The notes under the pieces were generated by a model. It was not told the origin of the DNA. It did not search any database and saw only the letters and a program-made list of their open reading frames with translations. From Bradyrhizobiaceae bacterium (GTDB lineage: Bacteria > Bacteroidota > Ignavibacteria > Kapaibacteriales > Kapaibacteriaceae), in the NCBI GenBank assembly GCA_024103135.1, contig JAGFIZ010000014.1, positions 1-38,754 on the forward strand: DNA of 38,754 nucleotides, given 5' to 3'. Both the position numbers and the translations under genes were made by a program. Of the stretch, positions 26,044 to 35,863 are shown piece after piece (the stretch's first letter is position 1; each line of letters begins with the position of its first letter).

Positions 26044-26396
26044 GGCGCTGGGAATGCTGCTAGAGCATCGTCGACTTGCTCATAAATGCTAAACAACACA
26101 GGGAAACCTAAGAGGTCGAATACAGAGTACACCTTGGTCGGCATGGCCGCAAGCTTGATGTCACCCTTGTTAGCCCGAACTTCCTCAATGAAGACCATGA
26201 ACACTCCAAGTCCCGCACTGCTGATGTATTCCAAAGAGCCGAAGTCGACTATGATCCTATGTCGGCCTTGCCGAACAGATGTTCGAATCTCCTTCTCCAA
26301 CTCTGGAGCTGTATGAGCATCAAGGTAGCCAGCAACGTGGATTATACTGACGTTGCTTGGTTCCATATACTCGGATGTAATCGAAAAACTGGTCAT
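26040..26396 (-). CDS. STAS-domain anti-sigma factor antagonist (RsbV/SpoIIAA-like)
   Basis: The 118-residue product is a single STAS domain. The phosphorylation loop reads YISSAGLGVFM; by alignment with SpoIIAA, Ser60 is the likely phosphoacceptor. In partner switching, the unphosphorylated form binds the anti-sigma kinase and frees its target, and a PP2C phosphatase reactivates it. The ATG overlaps the stop of the phosphatase gene (ATGA) and its stop overlaps the kinase start (GTGA), so stoichiometry is probably set by translational coupling. The phosphatase before it and the kinase after it are its expected partners. Confidence 0.92.
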   Translation of the reverse strand: MTSFSITSEYMEPSNVSIIHVAGYLDAHTAPELEKEIRTSVRQGRHRIIVDFGSLEYISSAGLGVFMVFIEEVRANKGDIKLAAMPTKVYSVFDLLGFPVLFSIYEQVDDALAAFPAP

Positions 26397-28516
26397 GCTG
26401 CTACCTCTTCAATCCTTGTTGGGACATCGTCAACCGACTCCACATTTCCCAATCGTGGTATTCGCACGGCAACGATGGTGATATCATCATGTGGTTCCGT
26501 TCCGTCAGCATGGATTTCTACCAAACTCAATGCCTGTTGTACGAGCTCCGTCGCATGCGAGGCAGAAGAGCTACCTAGCATGGTCACGAGCGGATCAAGT
26601 GATAGCTCGTCCATGTTCTCATTACGTCGCTCCGTTACACCATCGGTTGTGAGCAAACAAAGATCGCCTGGTGCAACGGCAACCTGCTCTTCAGATAGCA
26701 AACCATCGAACTGTGCCGATGGGAGCAACCCGATGGCAATTCCTGGCGGATTAACGGTCTTGACGGAAGCAGCTGTCCGCACAAGCGTTGGCGTGTGCCC
26801 TGCCCTTGCAATGCGAAGGATCATGGTATCCGAATCAAACTCGACTACGGCAATGGAAATGTATGTCCGCCTCTCCATGGTTCTGTAGAGAGCAGAGTTT
26901 ATCAGGCGTAGCAAGTGTGCTGGACCCGTAGCATTTCTGGATTCGGCAAGTACCACACCTTTCAGCGTTGCCATATACAATGCAGCGGGAATACCTTTTC
27001 CACTCACGTCCGCAATGATCACACCACTTCTACCGTTTCCAAAGGAGAAGAAATCATAGTAGTCCCCCCCAACCTTTGCAGCAGGAATCATCACGGCATC
27101 AATCTCCCAGTCAGTCGTGGGTGCCGTGCGCGGGAGTAGCGAAATCTGAATGGAGCGTGCAACTTCGAATTCACGTTGTAGTCGCTCCTTTTCTGCTGAC
27201 GATTCCTGTAGGCGGGCTTGCTCGAGTCCAACACTGATGGTGTCGGCAAAGGCCGAGAGGAGCAATACGTCGTCCTGATCAAATCCATACTCAACGGTAC
27301 TAAACATCACCAAGGTGCCAGTGTGTACTCCTGCGGTGATCAGTGGGATGGCAATGAGTGATTTTATCAGTACAACACCATGGGTATTGACATGCTGTTC
27401 GGTCAGGGCGTCGACATGCAGTGGTTGCTTTGCGCTACGTAACGTTGCTCCGAGCGAGGTTTCGTTATGCAGGTGGGTTATGTACTCAGGAGTGACCAGT
27501 TGCTCACCGACAATGCGCACCTGCTTGCCATCGTATAACTCGCACCATGCGCCGTGACCACGACAGACCGAAAGTGCATATTGTGAAACGGATTCGAGAA
27601 GCGCATCAACACTAGCGGATTGAGCTACTAGTCTGGTCAACCCGGAGAGTGCCTGTACCTCGTCGGATCGACGATCCACGATACCACTATTGGGCAATGA
27701 TGCAAGAGTGGCCAGGATCATGCGGATAAAGAACAGGAACCCATAAAGGTTGATAACTGCTGGTACACAAATGCCACTGCGGAGGAACATCTGTGAACTG
27801 ACCGACACATAGGATTCCGTGTTCACGGCAAGTAACACGGCAAGAACTACTGCAGCAAAGGCACCGCACGTACACAACCACAGTAGCCGCACCTTCTTCT
27901 CAAGAGGGATCGTCCCCAACCAACTCAGACGTCGGATATTCAACAGTGTCACAAACCCACCGATGATGGTCAGCACGATGGATATTGCTTCGAAAGCCTC
28001 GCCGACCTCAAGGAGTAGCGTTGCAAGCCAGATACCTAGAACGCATAGCGTCTGAATACCCAGATACAGACGGGTCCGCTTGTGCTGTCGTTGCAAGGCA
28101 ACAACGGCAAGAAACGTGGCGAGTGTAATGGCTATCGTAAACGTCCCAACAGCCACGAGGTGTGATGTGAGGACGGTAATCCAATCGGCAGGACGTCCGT
28201 CGACAAACTCACCAGGGGCGACGGCTGCGAACAACAACAAGGCGAGGGTGCTGACGGCAAACGTTGTGGTTGCCATCACGATGTTATCGTAACGGAATTC
28301 TTGCGATAGGCGCTTGACGTAGAACGTTGCCGCGGCACCGGCCGCCGATGTAAGGATGAGCATGCTTAGGACGGATAGTCCAAGTTCCATCCAGACATTT
28401 TCATGGACAGCATGATCGCCGACAAGGGACCAAAGCAGTACAACAAGCACACGGACAACGGTGAACAAGACACCGAATACAACAAAGGACCATGTGATGT
28501 TGTGCCTAAGCTGCAT
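26393..28516 (-). CDS. Membrane-bound PP2C (SpoIIE/RsbU-type) phosphatase with GAF domain
   Basis: The 707-residue product has about eight hydrophobic segments in the first 275 residues, a GAF-like sensor domain (about 285-440), a short helical linker with ERLQREFEVARSIQISLLP, and a C-terminal PP2C-SpoIIE catalytic domain (about 460-695). The catalytic domain has metal-binding motifs GGDYYDFF, IIADVSGKGIPAALYM and a terminal DDITIVAVR, so it should be active. It would dephosphorylate the STAS protein encoded next. The ATG overlaps the stop of the DUF4920 lipoprotein by one base (TAATG). The input could be a membrane or small-molecule signal; the ligand is not readable. The multi-helix N-terminal region is unlike that of Bacillus RsbU. 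Confidence 0.92.
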   Translation of the reverse strand: MQLRHNITWSFVVFGVLFTVVRVLVVLLWSLVGDHAVHENVWMELGLSVLSMLILTSAAGAAATFYVKRLSQEFRYDNIVMATTTFAVSTLALLLFAAVAPGEFVDGRPADWITVLTSHLVAVGTFTIAITLATFLAVVALQRQHKRTRLYLGIQTLCVLGIWLATLLLEVGEAFEAISIVLTIIGGFVTLLNIRRLSWLGTIPLEKKVRLLWLCTCGAFAAVVLAVLLAVNTESYVSVSSQMFLRSGICVPAVINLYGFLFFIRMILATLASLPNSGIVDRRSDEVQALSGLTRLVAQSASVDALLESVSQYALSVCRGHGAWCELYDGKQVRIVGEQLVTPEYITHLHNETSLGATLRSAKQPLHVDALTEQHVNTHGVVLIKSLIAIPLITAGVHTGTLVMFSTVEYGFDQDDVLLLSAFADTISVGLEQARLQESSAEKERLQREFEVARSIQISLLPRTAPTTDWEIDAVMIPAAKVGGDYYDFFSFGNGRSGVIIADVSGKGIPAALYMATLKGVVLAESRNATGPAHLLRLINSALYRTMERRTYISIAVVEFDSDTMILRIARAGHTPTLVRTAASVKTVNPPGIAIGLLPSAQFDGLLSEEQVAVAPGDLCLLTTDGVTERRNENMDELSLDPLVTMLGSSSASHATELVQQALSLVEIHADGTEPHDDITIVAVRIPRLGNVESVDDVPTRIEEVAA

Positions 28517-28968
28517 TACCGTGATTCAAACCTCACACCAGTTGCCGTCATCAATGGAATACGTGTGTCACCCTTGATGTTTGAGATCTCCGACGAGTCC
28601 CACCCGAGGGTTTCTGCTAGAAGCTTGGCGTCTTCTTCACTGTATATCTCCTCGGAAACGGTTCCTTGCACGACCACCGTGCCCTGCAGGTCCATCGGAA
28701 CTACAAAGGACGCACCATCAAAGGTTACCCGCAAGCCGTTAACAGAGTCGATGACCGTCATCCAACACCCTTCGTCCTGACACACTTCATGTACATCGCC
28801 CCTTACCTGAACAACCTTACCCAGACGCGATGGTTCTATCGCTTGAGTAACGGTGAGAATTGGTAAATCGCTAGACAGTGGACTGCCTACGTGATCTGGG
28901 CGGCTACAAGACGCGACAACAAAGGAAAAGATACAGGCGACGCAAAAAAAACTCAGGATGTTTTTCAT
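28516..28968 (-). CDS. DUF4920-type lipoprotein
   Basis: The 150-residue product starts with a lipoprotein signal peptide whose lipobox is Val-Ala-Ser-Cys21. The mature part is a small beta-rich domain with VQVRGDVHEVCQDEGCWMTV (Cys-x4-Cys-Trp-Met) and a FVVPMDLQGTVVVQGTV segment, which fits the DUF4920 family found in Bacteroidota. Its function is unknown; the Cys pair with Met suggests metal binding. It is coupled by one base (TAATG) to the phosphatase gene, so it might be the periplasmic sensor partner of the partner-switching module. The tRNA-Thr gene ends 57 bases upstream. Confidence 0.8.
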   Translation of the reverse strand: MKNILSFFCVACIFSFVVASCSRPDHVGSPLSSDLPILTVTQAIEPSRLGKVVQVRGDVHEVCQDEGCWMTVIDSVNGLRVTFDGASFVVPMDLQGTVVVQGTVSEEIYSEEDAKLLAETLGWDSSEISNIKGDTRIPLMTATGVRFESR

Positions 28969-29025
28969 ACTGCAAAGCTACCGACGTGAAGCCTTGCTGC
29001 GTCATGTTATTTGGTCGGAAAGGAG

Positions 29026-29098
29026 AGCCAACTGCCGGACTTGAACCGGCGACCTGTTCATTACGAATGAACTGCTCTACCAGCTGAGCTAAGTTGGC
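29026..29098 (-). tRNA. tRNA-Thr (anticodon CGT)
   Basis: On the minus strand these 73 bases fold as a complete cloverleaf: acceptor GCCAACT paired with AGTTGGC, D arm GCTC/GAGC, anticodon stem GTTCA/TGAAC with loop TTCGTAA, and T arm GCCGG/CCGGC with loop TTCAAGT. The anticodon CGT is at 29063-29065 (complement) and reads ACG. The discriminator base is T, as expected for threonine tRNAs. The CCA end is not encoded. It starts two bases after the stop of the SMUG2-like gene. Confidence 0.96.
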
Positions 29099-29100
29099 GT

Positions 29101-29790
29101 TCAACGAAGACGCGAATATACGGCAATCGCCTCGACATACTGTTTCACATAATCGTCAATTTTACTTCGGCGATACTGCATGATAAATCGTGGATGATCA
29201 AGGGCAACGAGTGTTACACCATCAAACAGGTCCGTCAAGTACGTCCTTGCATATCGCTGAAGTGAACCACTACCCAGCAGCAGGGCATGGCTGCGCTTAA
29301 GCCCAAAGCTGCCAATCGTTCGGACTGCCTGATCAATAAATGGCACGATCTTCTTTGCCAGTGAAGGGTCGTCATAAAAATTGATGTTCTTCCCATCCTT
29401 CACAAAGCCAAGTGGCGAAAGTGCACCTAGGTGCACGTCAGCATAAAACTTCGTTGGTCCACCATAGGCATCAATAACCTTCCCGATAAACTCTGCCGAG
29501 AGTTCGCGCTTACCCGTGAGTGTTGTGGCGATCGACAGTTGCGTGGTCAAGGCATGAGGGTCAGTGAACGACAAACCTGTAATGCCCGCACCAAACCGTC
29601 CAGGATTGATGCCCCAAATACCTAGTCGTTCCTGATTGCCATGATAGTATTGCTTGCAAAACTCGGCGACCACTCGCTGCACCTCCGGGTTGCCGTAGGG
29701 ATTCATGACATGAAATCCCTTTGGTAGTCGAAGATCAAGTGTCAGTGAGCACAAAAACTCAGAGAGCTTCTGTCCAAAGTCAGATGCCAT
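29101..29790 (-). CDS. DUF4918/SMUG2-like uracil-DNA glycosylase family protein
   Basis: The 229-residue product fits the uracil-DNA glycosylase superfamily, closest to the DUF4918/SMUG2 group of Bacteroidota. Residues around 58-75 read LGIWGINPGRFGAGITGL, the counterpart of the SMUG1 active-site loop GMNPGPFGMAQTG, and the second motif near the C-terminus is LDHPRFIMQYRR, the counterpart of the HPSPR loop. It would excise uracil or a related damaged base from DNA. The ATG at 29790 is preferred over a GTG at 29796; both overlap the end of the M32 peptidase gene. The stop lies two bases before the tRNA-Thr gene, so it is probably co-transcribed with it. Confidence 0.85.
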   Translation of the reverse strand: MASDFGQKLSEFLCSLTLDLRLPKGFHVMNPYGNPEVQRVVAEFCKQYYHGNQERLGIWGINPGRFGAGITGLSFTDPHALTTQLSIATTLTGKRELSAEFIGKVIDAYGGPTKFYADVHLGALSPLGFVKDGKNINFYDDPSLAKKIVPFIDQAVRTIGSFGLKRSHALLLGSGSLQRYARTYLTDLFDGVTLVALDHPRFIMQYRRSKIDDYVKQYVEAIAVYSRLR

Positions 29791-31270
29791 ACACACGTGC
29801 CGCTTTTTTGGTCACGTATTCAAGGAAATCAACTTCAGTTAGGGGGCTATGGCAAACACGTTGGATGATCTGGTCTGGCTTCTCCGTCTTGCCATACTGA
29901 TGAATATTCTTCCGTAGCCATTCAAGGATTGGCGCAAACTCGCCATTGCTGATCGAATCTGCTGCATTGGGAAGCTCGCGGTTCATGGCATTCCAGAGCA
30001 TGGCACTATACAACTTGCCCAAGGTATAGGATGGGAAGTAACCGATACCGCCAAAACTCCAGTGAACGTCTTGCAAACATCCTTCATCATCCGATGCAGG
30101 GACAACGCCAAGCAACTCGTTCATCTTGGCATTCCATGCCGCTGGAATATCATTGACGCGCAGGCTGCCATCCATAAGATCGCGTTCGAGTCCAAACCGG
30201 AGAATGATGTGCAGGTTATACGTAACCTCGTCACTCTCTACTCTGTTGAGCGACGGCTTGATACAATTGATGGCCTTGAAGAAGCTTTCGGGAGTCTGAT
30301 CGGACATCTGACTTGGGAAGGCGTCCTTCACTCGTGGGAATGCCCAGTGCCAGAACTCTTCGCTTCTCGCAACAATGTTTTCCCAGAAGAGCGATTGCGA
30401 CTCATGGATTCCCATGCTCGCTCCTTGAGCACTCAAGGTGCCACTCAACGAATCGTCGACGCCTTGCTCATACATTCCATGACCAGATTCATGGATCAAG
30501 CCAAACAAACACGAGCGAAGATCGTGCTCGCGAATACGGGTGGTTAGCCGAACGTCCGTCCTGTCGAACTGCGTACAGAATGGGTGTGCACTAAGGTCGA
30601 CCCTTCCTGTGCTCATCGAGAACCCAAGCTTCTGAATAATCTCCGTAGCAAGCTTGAGCTGTTGTTGTCCGTCGTATGTACGGAACAGTACTTCGTCGGA
30701 AACAGTTGCCGAGCGTGGCTCGATGCGGGCAAGTAAGGACTTGATACCACTTCCCAGTGCATCAAACACGGGATTCAGGTGATCAACCGTTAGGCCTGGC
30801 TCGTAGATGTCGAGCATGGCATTGTAGGGATGTCCTTCGTAGCCGAGCAGTTCGGCTTCTGACTTCTTTAACTCGGTGATTTCCGACAAAGCATCGCTAA
30901 ACAGCGCAAAGTTCTTGGCATCCTTTGCACGCTTCCATGCATCCTGTCCCAACGTCGTAGCACGTGCAAGACGCTCGACGTGTTCTGCTGGCAGTTTCAA
31001 AGAGCGCTCTTGTTCTTCGAGAAAGTTCTCTACGACAAGACGTTGGCGTTCAGGCAAGTCATGTGCAAGCTTCCTAGCCCCCTCCCCAATCCGCTGCGAT
31101 TCTTCGCTGGTAAGGTGCTGGTGTCTGAGTCCACTTAGCGTTGCCAGTTGCTCAGCACGACTCTGCACGGCACCTTCGGGCATGTAGGTTTCTTGATCCC
31201 ATGACAGGACAGCCATGGCATTGTCGAGGCGCGTGACGGTGTTCATCACGCGATGGAGTGAATCGAGCAT
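29780..31270 (-). CDS. M32 family metallocarboxypeptidase (Taq/thermostable carboxypeptidase 1)
   Basis: The 496-residue product has the full M32 signature. The zinc-binding motif is His260-Glu-Ser-Gly-His264, the third ligand lies in GIHESQSLFWEN (Glu290), and a later VTYNLHIILRFGLERDL segment completes the family pattern. The N-terminus (TRLDNAMAVLSWDQETYMP) is typical as well. These enzymes trim C-terminal residues from peptides in the cytoplasm; no signal peptide is seen. It starts at ATG 31270, only three bases after the queA stop, and its end overlaps the SMUG2-like gene by 11 bases, so it sits in the middle of the leftward run. Confidence 0.95.
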   Translation of the reverse strand: MLDSLHRVMNTVTRLDNAMAVLSWDQETYMPEGAVQSRAEQLATLSGLRHQHLTSEESQRIGEGARKLAHDLPERQRLVVENFLEEQERSLKLPAEHVERLARATTLGQDAWKRAKDAKNFALFSDALSEITELKKSEAELLGYEGHPYNAMLDIYEPGLTVDHLNPVFDALGSGIKSLLARIEPRSATVSDEVLFRTYDGQQQLKLATEIIQKLGFSMSTGRVDLSAHPFCTQFDRTDVRLTTRIREHDLRSCLFGLIHESGHGMYEQGVDDSLSGTLSAQGASMGIHESQSLFWENIVARSEEFWHWAFPRVKDAFPSQMSDQTPESFFKAINCIKPSLNRVESDEVTYNLHIILRFGLERDLMDGSLRVNDIPAAWNAKMNELLGVVPASDDEGCLQDVHWSFGGIGYFPSYTLGKLYSAMLWNAMNRELPNAADSISNGEFAPILEWLRKNIHQYGKTEKPDQIIQRVCHSPLTEVDFLEYVTKKAARVYGI

Positions 31271-31273
31271 CGA

Positions 31274-32320
31274 TTAGATGATCAGCATGGCATCGCCATA
31301 GGCATGGAAGCGATAGTTGGAACGTGCTGCTTTCCGATATGCCTTGAACAAGGTCTCCTTGTCCCCTACGTATGCGGTTGCGAGGAGCAATCCAGGTGAC
31401 GCTGGCTGATGGAAGTTTGTGATGAATCGGTTTGCGATCTTGAACTCATAAGGAGGATGGATAAACTTATCGGTCCATCCCTTGTTTGGCTTTACGATGC
31501 CACTGGTGAGTACACTGCTTTCAAGTGCGCGGACAACACTGCATCCTACGGCATACACGTTGCGCTTGCTCTTGAGTGCCTTGTTGATCACATCGGCATT
31601 GTCCTTTGTGATCTCGAAGTACTCACTGTACATACGGTGCTTGGTAAGATCTTCGACCTCGATGGTCTCGAAGACGCCCTGTCCGATATTCAAGCGCACG
31701 GTAGCTATCTTGATGCCCTTCTTGTCGGCTGCCTTTAGCAGACGCTGACTAAAGTGCAAGCCTGCTGTAGGCGGAGCAATCGAGCCCACCTTGTCTTCAT
31801 GCGCAAAGACGCATTGATAGTTTTCCTTGTCGGAATCATCGGGATCACGCTTGATGTAATCTGGCAGCGGCATTTGACCGATGGTCTCGATTACTTCATG
31901 GAGATCGCCGTCGTACGAGAACCGAACGGTGCGTCCACGTGACGTGGTATTGTCGATAATCTCGCAGTAGAAATTGTTGTTGTCGAAGTAGATCTTGTTA
32001 CCGATGCGTACCTTACGAGCTGGCTCTACCAGAACATCCCAAATACGTTCTTGTGCCTTGAGCTCTCGAAGGAGCATGACTTCGATTTTGGCATTAGTCT
32101 TCTCTTTCTTGCCAAAGAGCCGCGCCGGAAAGACTCGAGTATCGTTGACAACGATCACGTCGCCCTTCTGCATGTAGCTGAGAATATCCTTGAAGCTTTT
32201 GTCCTCTGTCTCCCCCGTCTCCTTGTTCAGCACCATCAGCTTTGAGCTGTCACGTGGCTCGGCCGGGTACTTGGCAATGGCGTTCTTGGGGACAGCAAAC
32301 TTGAATTCGGACAGCTTCAT
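31274..32320 (-). CDS. queA: S-adenosylmethionine:tRNA ribosyltransferase-isomerase QueA
   Basis: QueA moves the ribosyl part of S-adenosylmethionine onto preQ1 in tRNA to form epoxyqueuosine. The 348-residue product from ATG 32320 matches the family in length and order: MKLSEFKFAVPKNAIAKYPA at the start, VIVNDTRVFPARLFG, the active-site segment GSIAPPTAGLHFS, and FHQPASPGLLLATAYVG near the end. An in-frame start at 32362 is rejected because the promoter element overlaps it. The Bacteroidota-type promoter mapped just upstream fits this start with an about 35-base leader. Substrate tRNAs would be those with GUN anticodons, not the tRNA-Thr in this window. Confidence 0.96.
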   Translation of the reverse strand: MKLSEFKFAVPKNAIAKYPAEPRDSSKLMVLNKETGETEDKSFKDILSYMQKGDVIVVNDTRVFPARLFGKKEKTNAKIEVMLLRELKAQERIWDVLVEPARKVRIGNKIYFDNNNFYCEIIDNTTSRGRTVRFSYDGDLHEVIETIGQMPLPDYIKRDPDDSDKENYQCVFAHEDKVGSIAPPTAGLHFSQRLLKAADKKGIKIATVRLNIGQGVFETIEVEDLTKHRMYSEYFEITKDNADVINKALKSKRNVYAVGCSVVRALESSVLTSGIVKPNKGWTDKFIHPPYEFKIANRFITNFHQPASPGLLLATAYVGDKETLFKAYRKAARSNYRFHAYGDAMLII

Positions 32321-32361
32321 GTGGGCTCCAGAATGTGGTACGTCTCTTCTAGCAAAAGACA

Positions 32362-32392
32362 CAAAGATACGGCTGTTTCACAGGTTGGTCAA
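32362..32392 (-). promoter_or_regulatory. Bacteroidota-type promoter for queA
   Basis: On the minus strand a TTG (32390-32392) is followed after 20 bases by TATCTTTG (32362-32369), a full match to the -33/-7 pattern TTG-N19-21-TAnnTTTG. It would start transcription near 32357, giving a leader of about 35 bases before the queA ATG. The same TATCTTTG occurs before the Wzz-like gene. No preQ1 riboswitch pattern is seen in the leader. Confidence 0.5.
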
Positions 32393-32524
32393 TACGCAGA
32401 ATCATGTGTTATCTAAGGAGGTTACGTTTTGTTCCCTTGGACATACAGTCACCGGACAGATACCGGATACCAGCAAAACAACCAGCGCCAGAAGAACTCG
32501 CAGTCGTAAGTTTATTGTTTTGGC

Positions 32525-34549
<2,025 letters not shown>

Positions 34550-34640
34550 TCAAGGAGTGCTACTGCCGTAGGTTATGGCAAATGCGGTTCTCGACATTGG
34601 TGTACACACTGCCACTAGCCAAAGCTATTGATTACAAGGA

Positions 34641-35780
34641 CTAGCCAATTCGAGATGCGTGCGTTGCCAGGTGAACGAGTTCCCACATCTTGTTTGCGCT
34701 CTCATCCCACGAATACTGAGCAGACCTCAGAAAACCCTTTGCAATGAGCTTCTCGCGCAAAGGCGTATCGGTTGCAATGAGTTTAATTGCATCGGCTACC
34801 GTTTTGTCGTTCGTGTCCTCGACATACAGTGCTGCATCACCTGCAACCTCCGGAAGTGCTGTTGTACGTGAACAAACCACTGGAACACCACAGGCCATGG
34901 CTTCAATGATTGGAATGCCAAAGCCCTCATAGTGCGGGATGTAGACCATTGCCGTGGCTGAGCCCATTACCTTGACTAGTTCTTCGTCGGGTATCCAACC
35001 TGTTGTGATGATCCTGTCCCTGCACCCCAAGGTTGCAATGAATGAATCAACGGCACCGTGACCATAAGATTTTCGTCCGGCTAGGACGAGTTTAACATCT
35101 TCCAACCCATCGCTACATGCTCTGTCAAAGGCCTTTAACAGCCCTTCAAAGTTCTTACGCGGTTGAATGGTCCCGACAAAGACAATGTAGGGCGAACCAT
35201 TGGTCACCCGTTGCCGAGTTTCAGACTTGACGGCCTCGCTAACAGGCGAAAAAATCTCTCGTGCAGCATTGGGAACGATGTGCACGTCTGCCTTGTTGAC
35301 TCCAAACTCCTTCACGATCTGGTTGCGTGAAAACTCCGACACCGTTGCCTTAACCGTTGCAGCTCTAAAACACTGTGGAAAGCGGTTATGGTAGTACCAC
35401 AGAGTCAGCTTGTCAACCTGTTCGGGAACTGCCAGGTAGCCAAGATCGTGTTGAACCAGGATGGTGGGAATGTCCAATCCAAGCGGCAGTGACCCATCGG
35501 TGCTAATAAACACGTCAGGATTGATGCTCTTTAAGAGCGACGGCACACGCCACTGGAACCAGATATCATACAGCCATGCTCTTCTGGCAGGCGGCAGTAG
35601 ACGATGCTGAACCACATTGTCTGCATACTGGATACGAGGGTCAGGCCTCCTATCGTGAATGAGATGGAATTCGACATCGGGGTTTGCTTCAATATTCCGG
35701 CGCAATATTTCGTTAGTGTACCATCCAATCCCGTCCAGCCTTCCAGGCCTGACGGTACGGACGTTGATTGCAACCTTCAT
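34641..35780 (-). CDS. Family 4 (GT-B) glycosyltransferase
   Basis: The 379-residue product from ATG 35780 is a GT-B enzyme. The N-terminal domain starts MKVAINVRTVRPGRLDGIGW, and the C-terminal donor domain has IVFVGTIQPRKNFEGLLKAF and EGFGIPIIEAMACGVPV with the E-x7-E motif. It resembles mannosyl/rhamnosyl transferases of polysaccharide clusters, but the sugar cannot be told. A start at 35795 is possible but adds five residues that do not resemble the family. It is divergent from the Wzz-like gene with 83 bases between, which together suggest a surface polysaccharide locus. The 91 bases between it and uvrB hold no clear terminator. Confidence 0.92.
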   Translation of the reverse strand: MKVAINVRTVRPGRLDGIGWYTNEILRRNIEANPDVEFHLIHDRRPDPRIQYADNVVQHRLLPPARRAWLYDIWFQWRVPSLLKSINPDVFISTDGSLPLGLDIPTILVQHDLGYLAVPEQVDKLTLWYYHNRFPQCFRAATVKATVSEFSRNQIVKEFGVNKADVHIVPNAAREIFSPVSEAVKSETRQRVTNGSPYIVFVGTIQPRKNFEGLLKAFDRACSDGLEDVKLVLAGRKSYGHGAVDSFIATLGCRDRIITTGWIPDEELVKVMGSATAMVYIPHYEGFGIPIIEAMACGVPVVCSRTTALPEVAGDAALYVEDTNDKTVADAIKLIATDTPLREKLIAKGFLRSAQYSWDESANKMWELVHLATHASRIG

Positions 35781-35824
35781 TGACGGAACTCCCACTCCAT
35801 TTGGCGCAATTTAATCATGTCCTA

Positions 35825-35851
35825 TTGCTTGTCCCCTTGCTGTTATCTTTG
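35825..35851 (+). promoter_or_regulatory. Possible promoter for the Wzz-like gene
   Basis: TATCTTTG at 35844-35851 matches the Bacteroidota -7 element TAnnTTTG and is identical to the one before queA. A TTG at 35825-35827 lies 16 bases upstream, shorter than the usual 19-21. The ATG is 12 bases after the element, so the leader would be very short. Confidence 0.38.
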
Positions 35852-35863
35852 TAGCTACCTACC

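Noticed and set aside
26259-26888. A 209-residue plus-strand frame opposite the phosphatase and STAS genes
   Set aside because: Ser/Thr/Cys-rich shadow of clear PP2C and STAS coding sequence on the minus strand.
32321-32524. A preQ1 riboswitch or other leader structure in the queA-uvrB gap
   Set aside because: The queA leader is only about 35 bases and shows no preQ1 aptamer pattern; no hairpin-poly-T was seen either.
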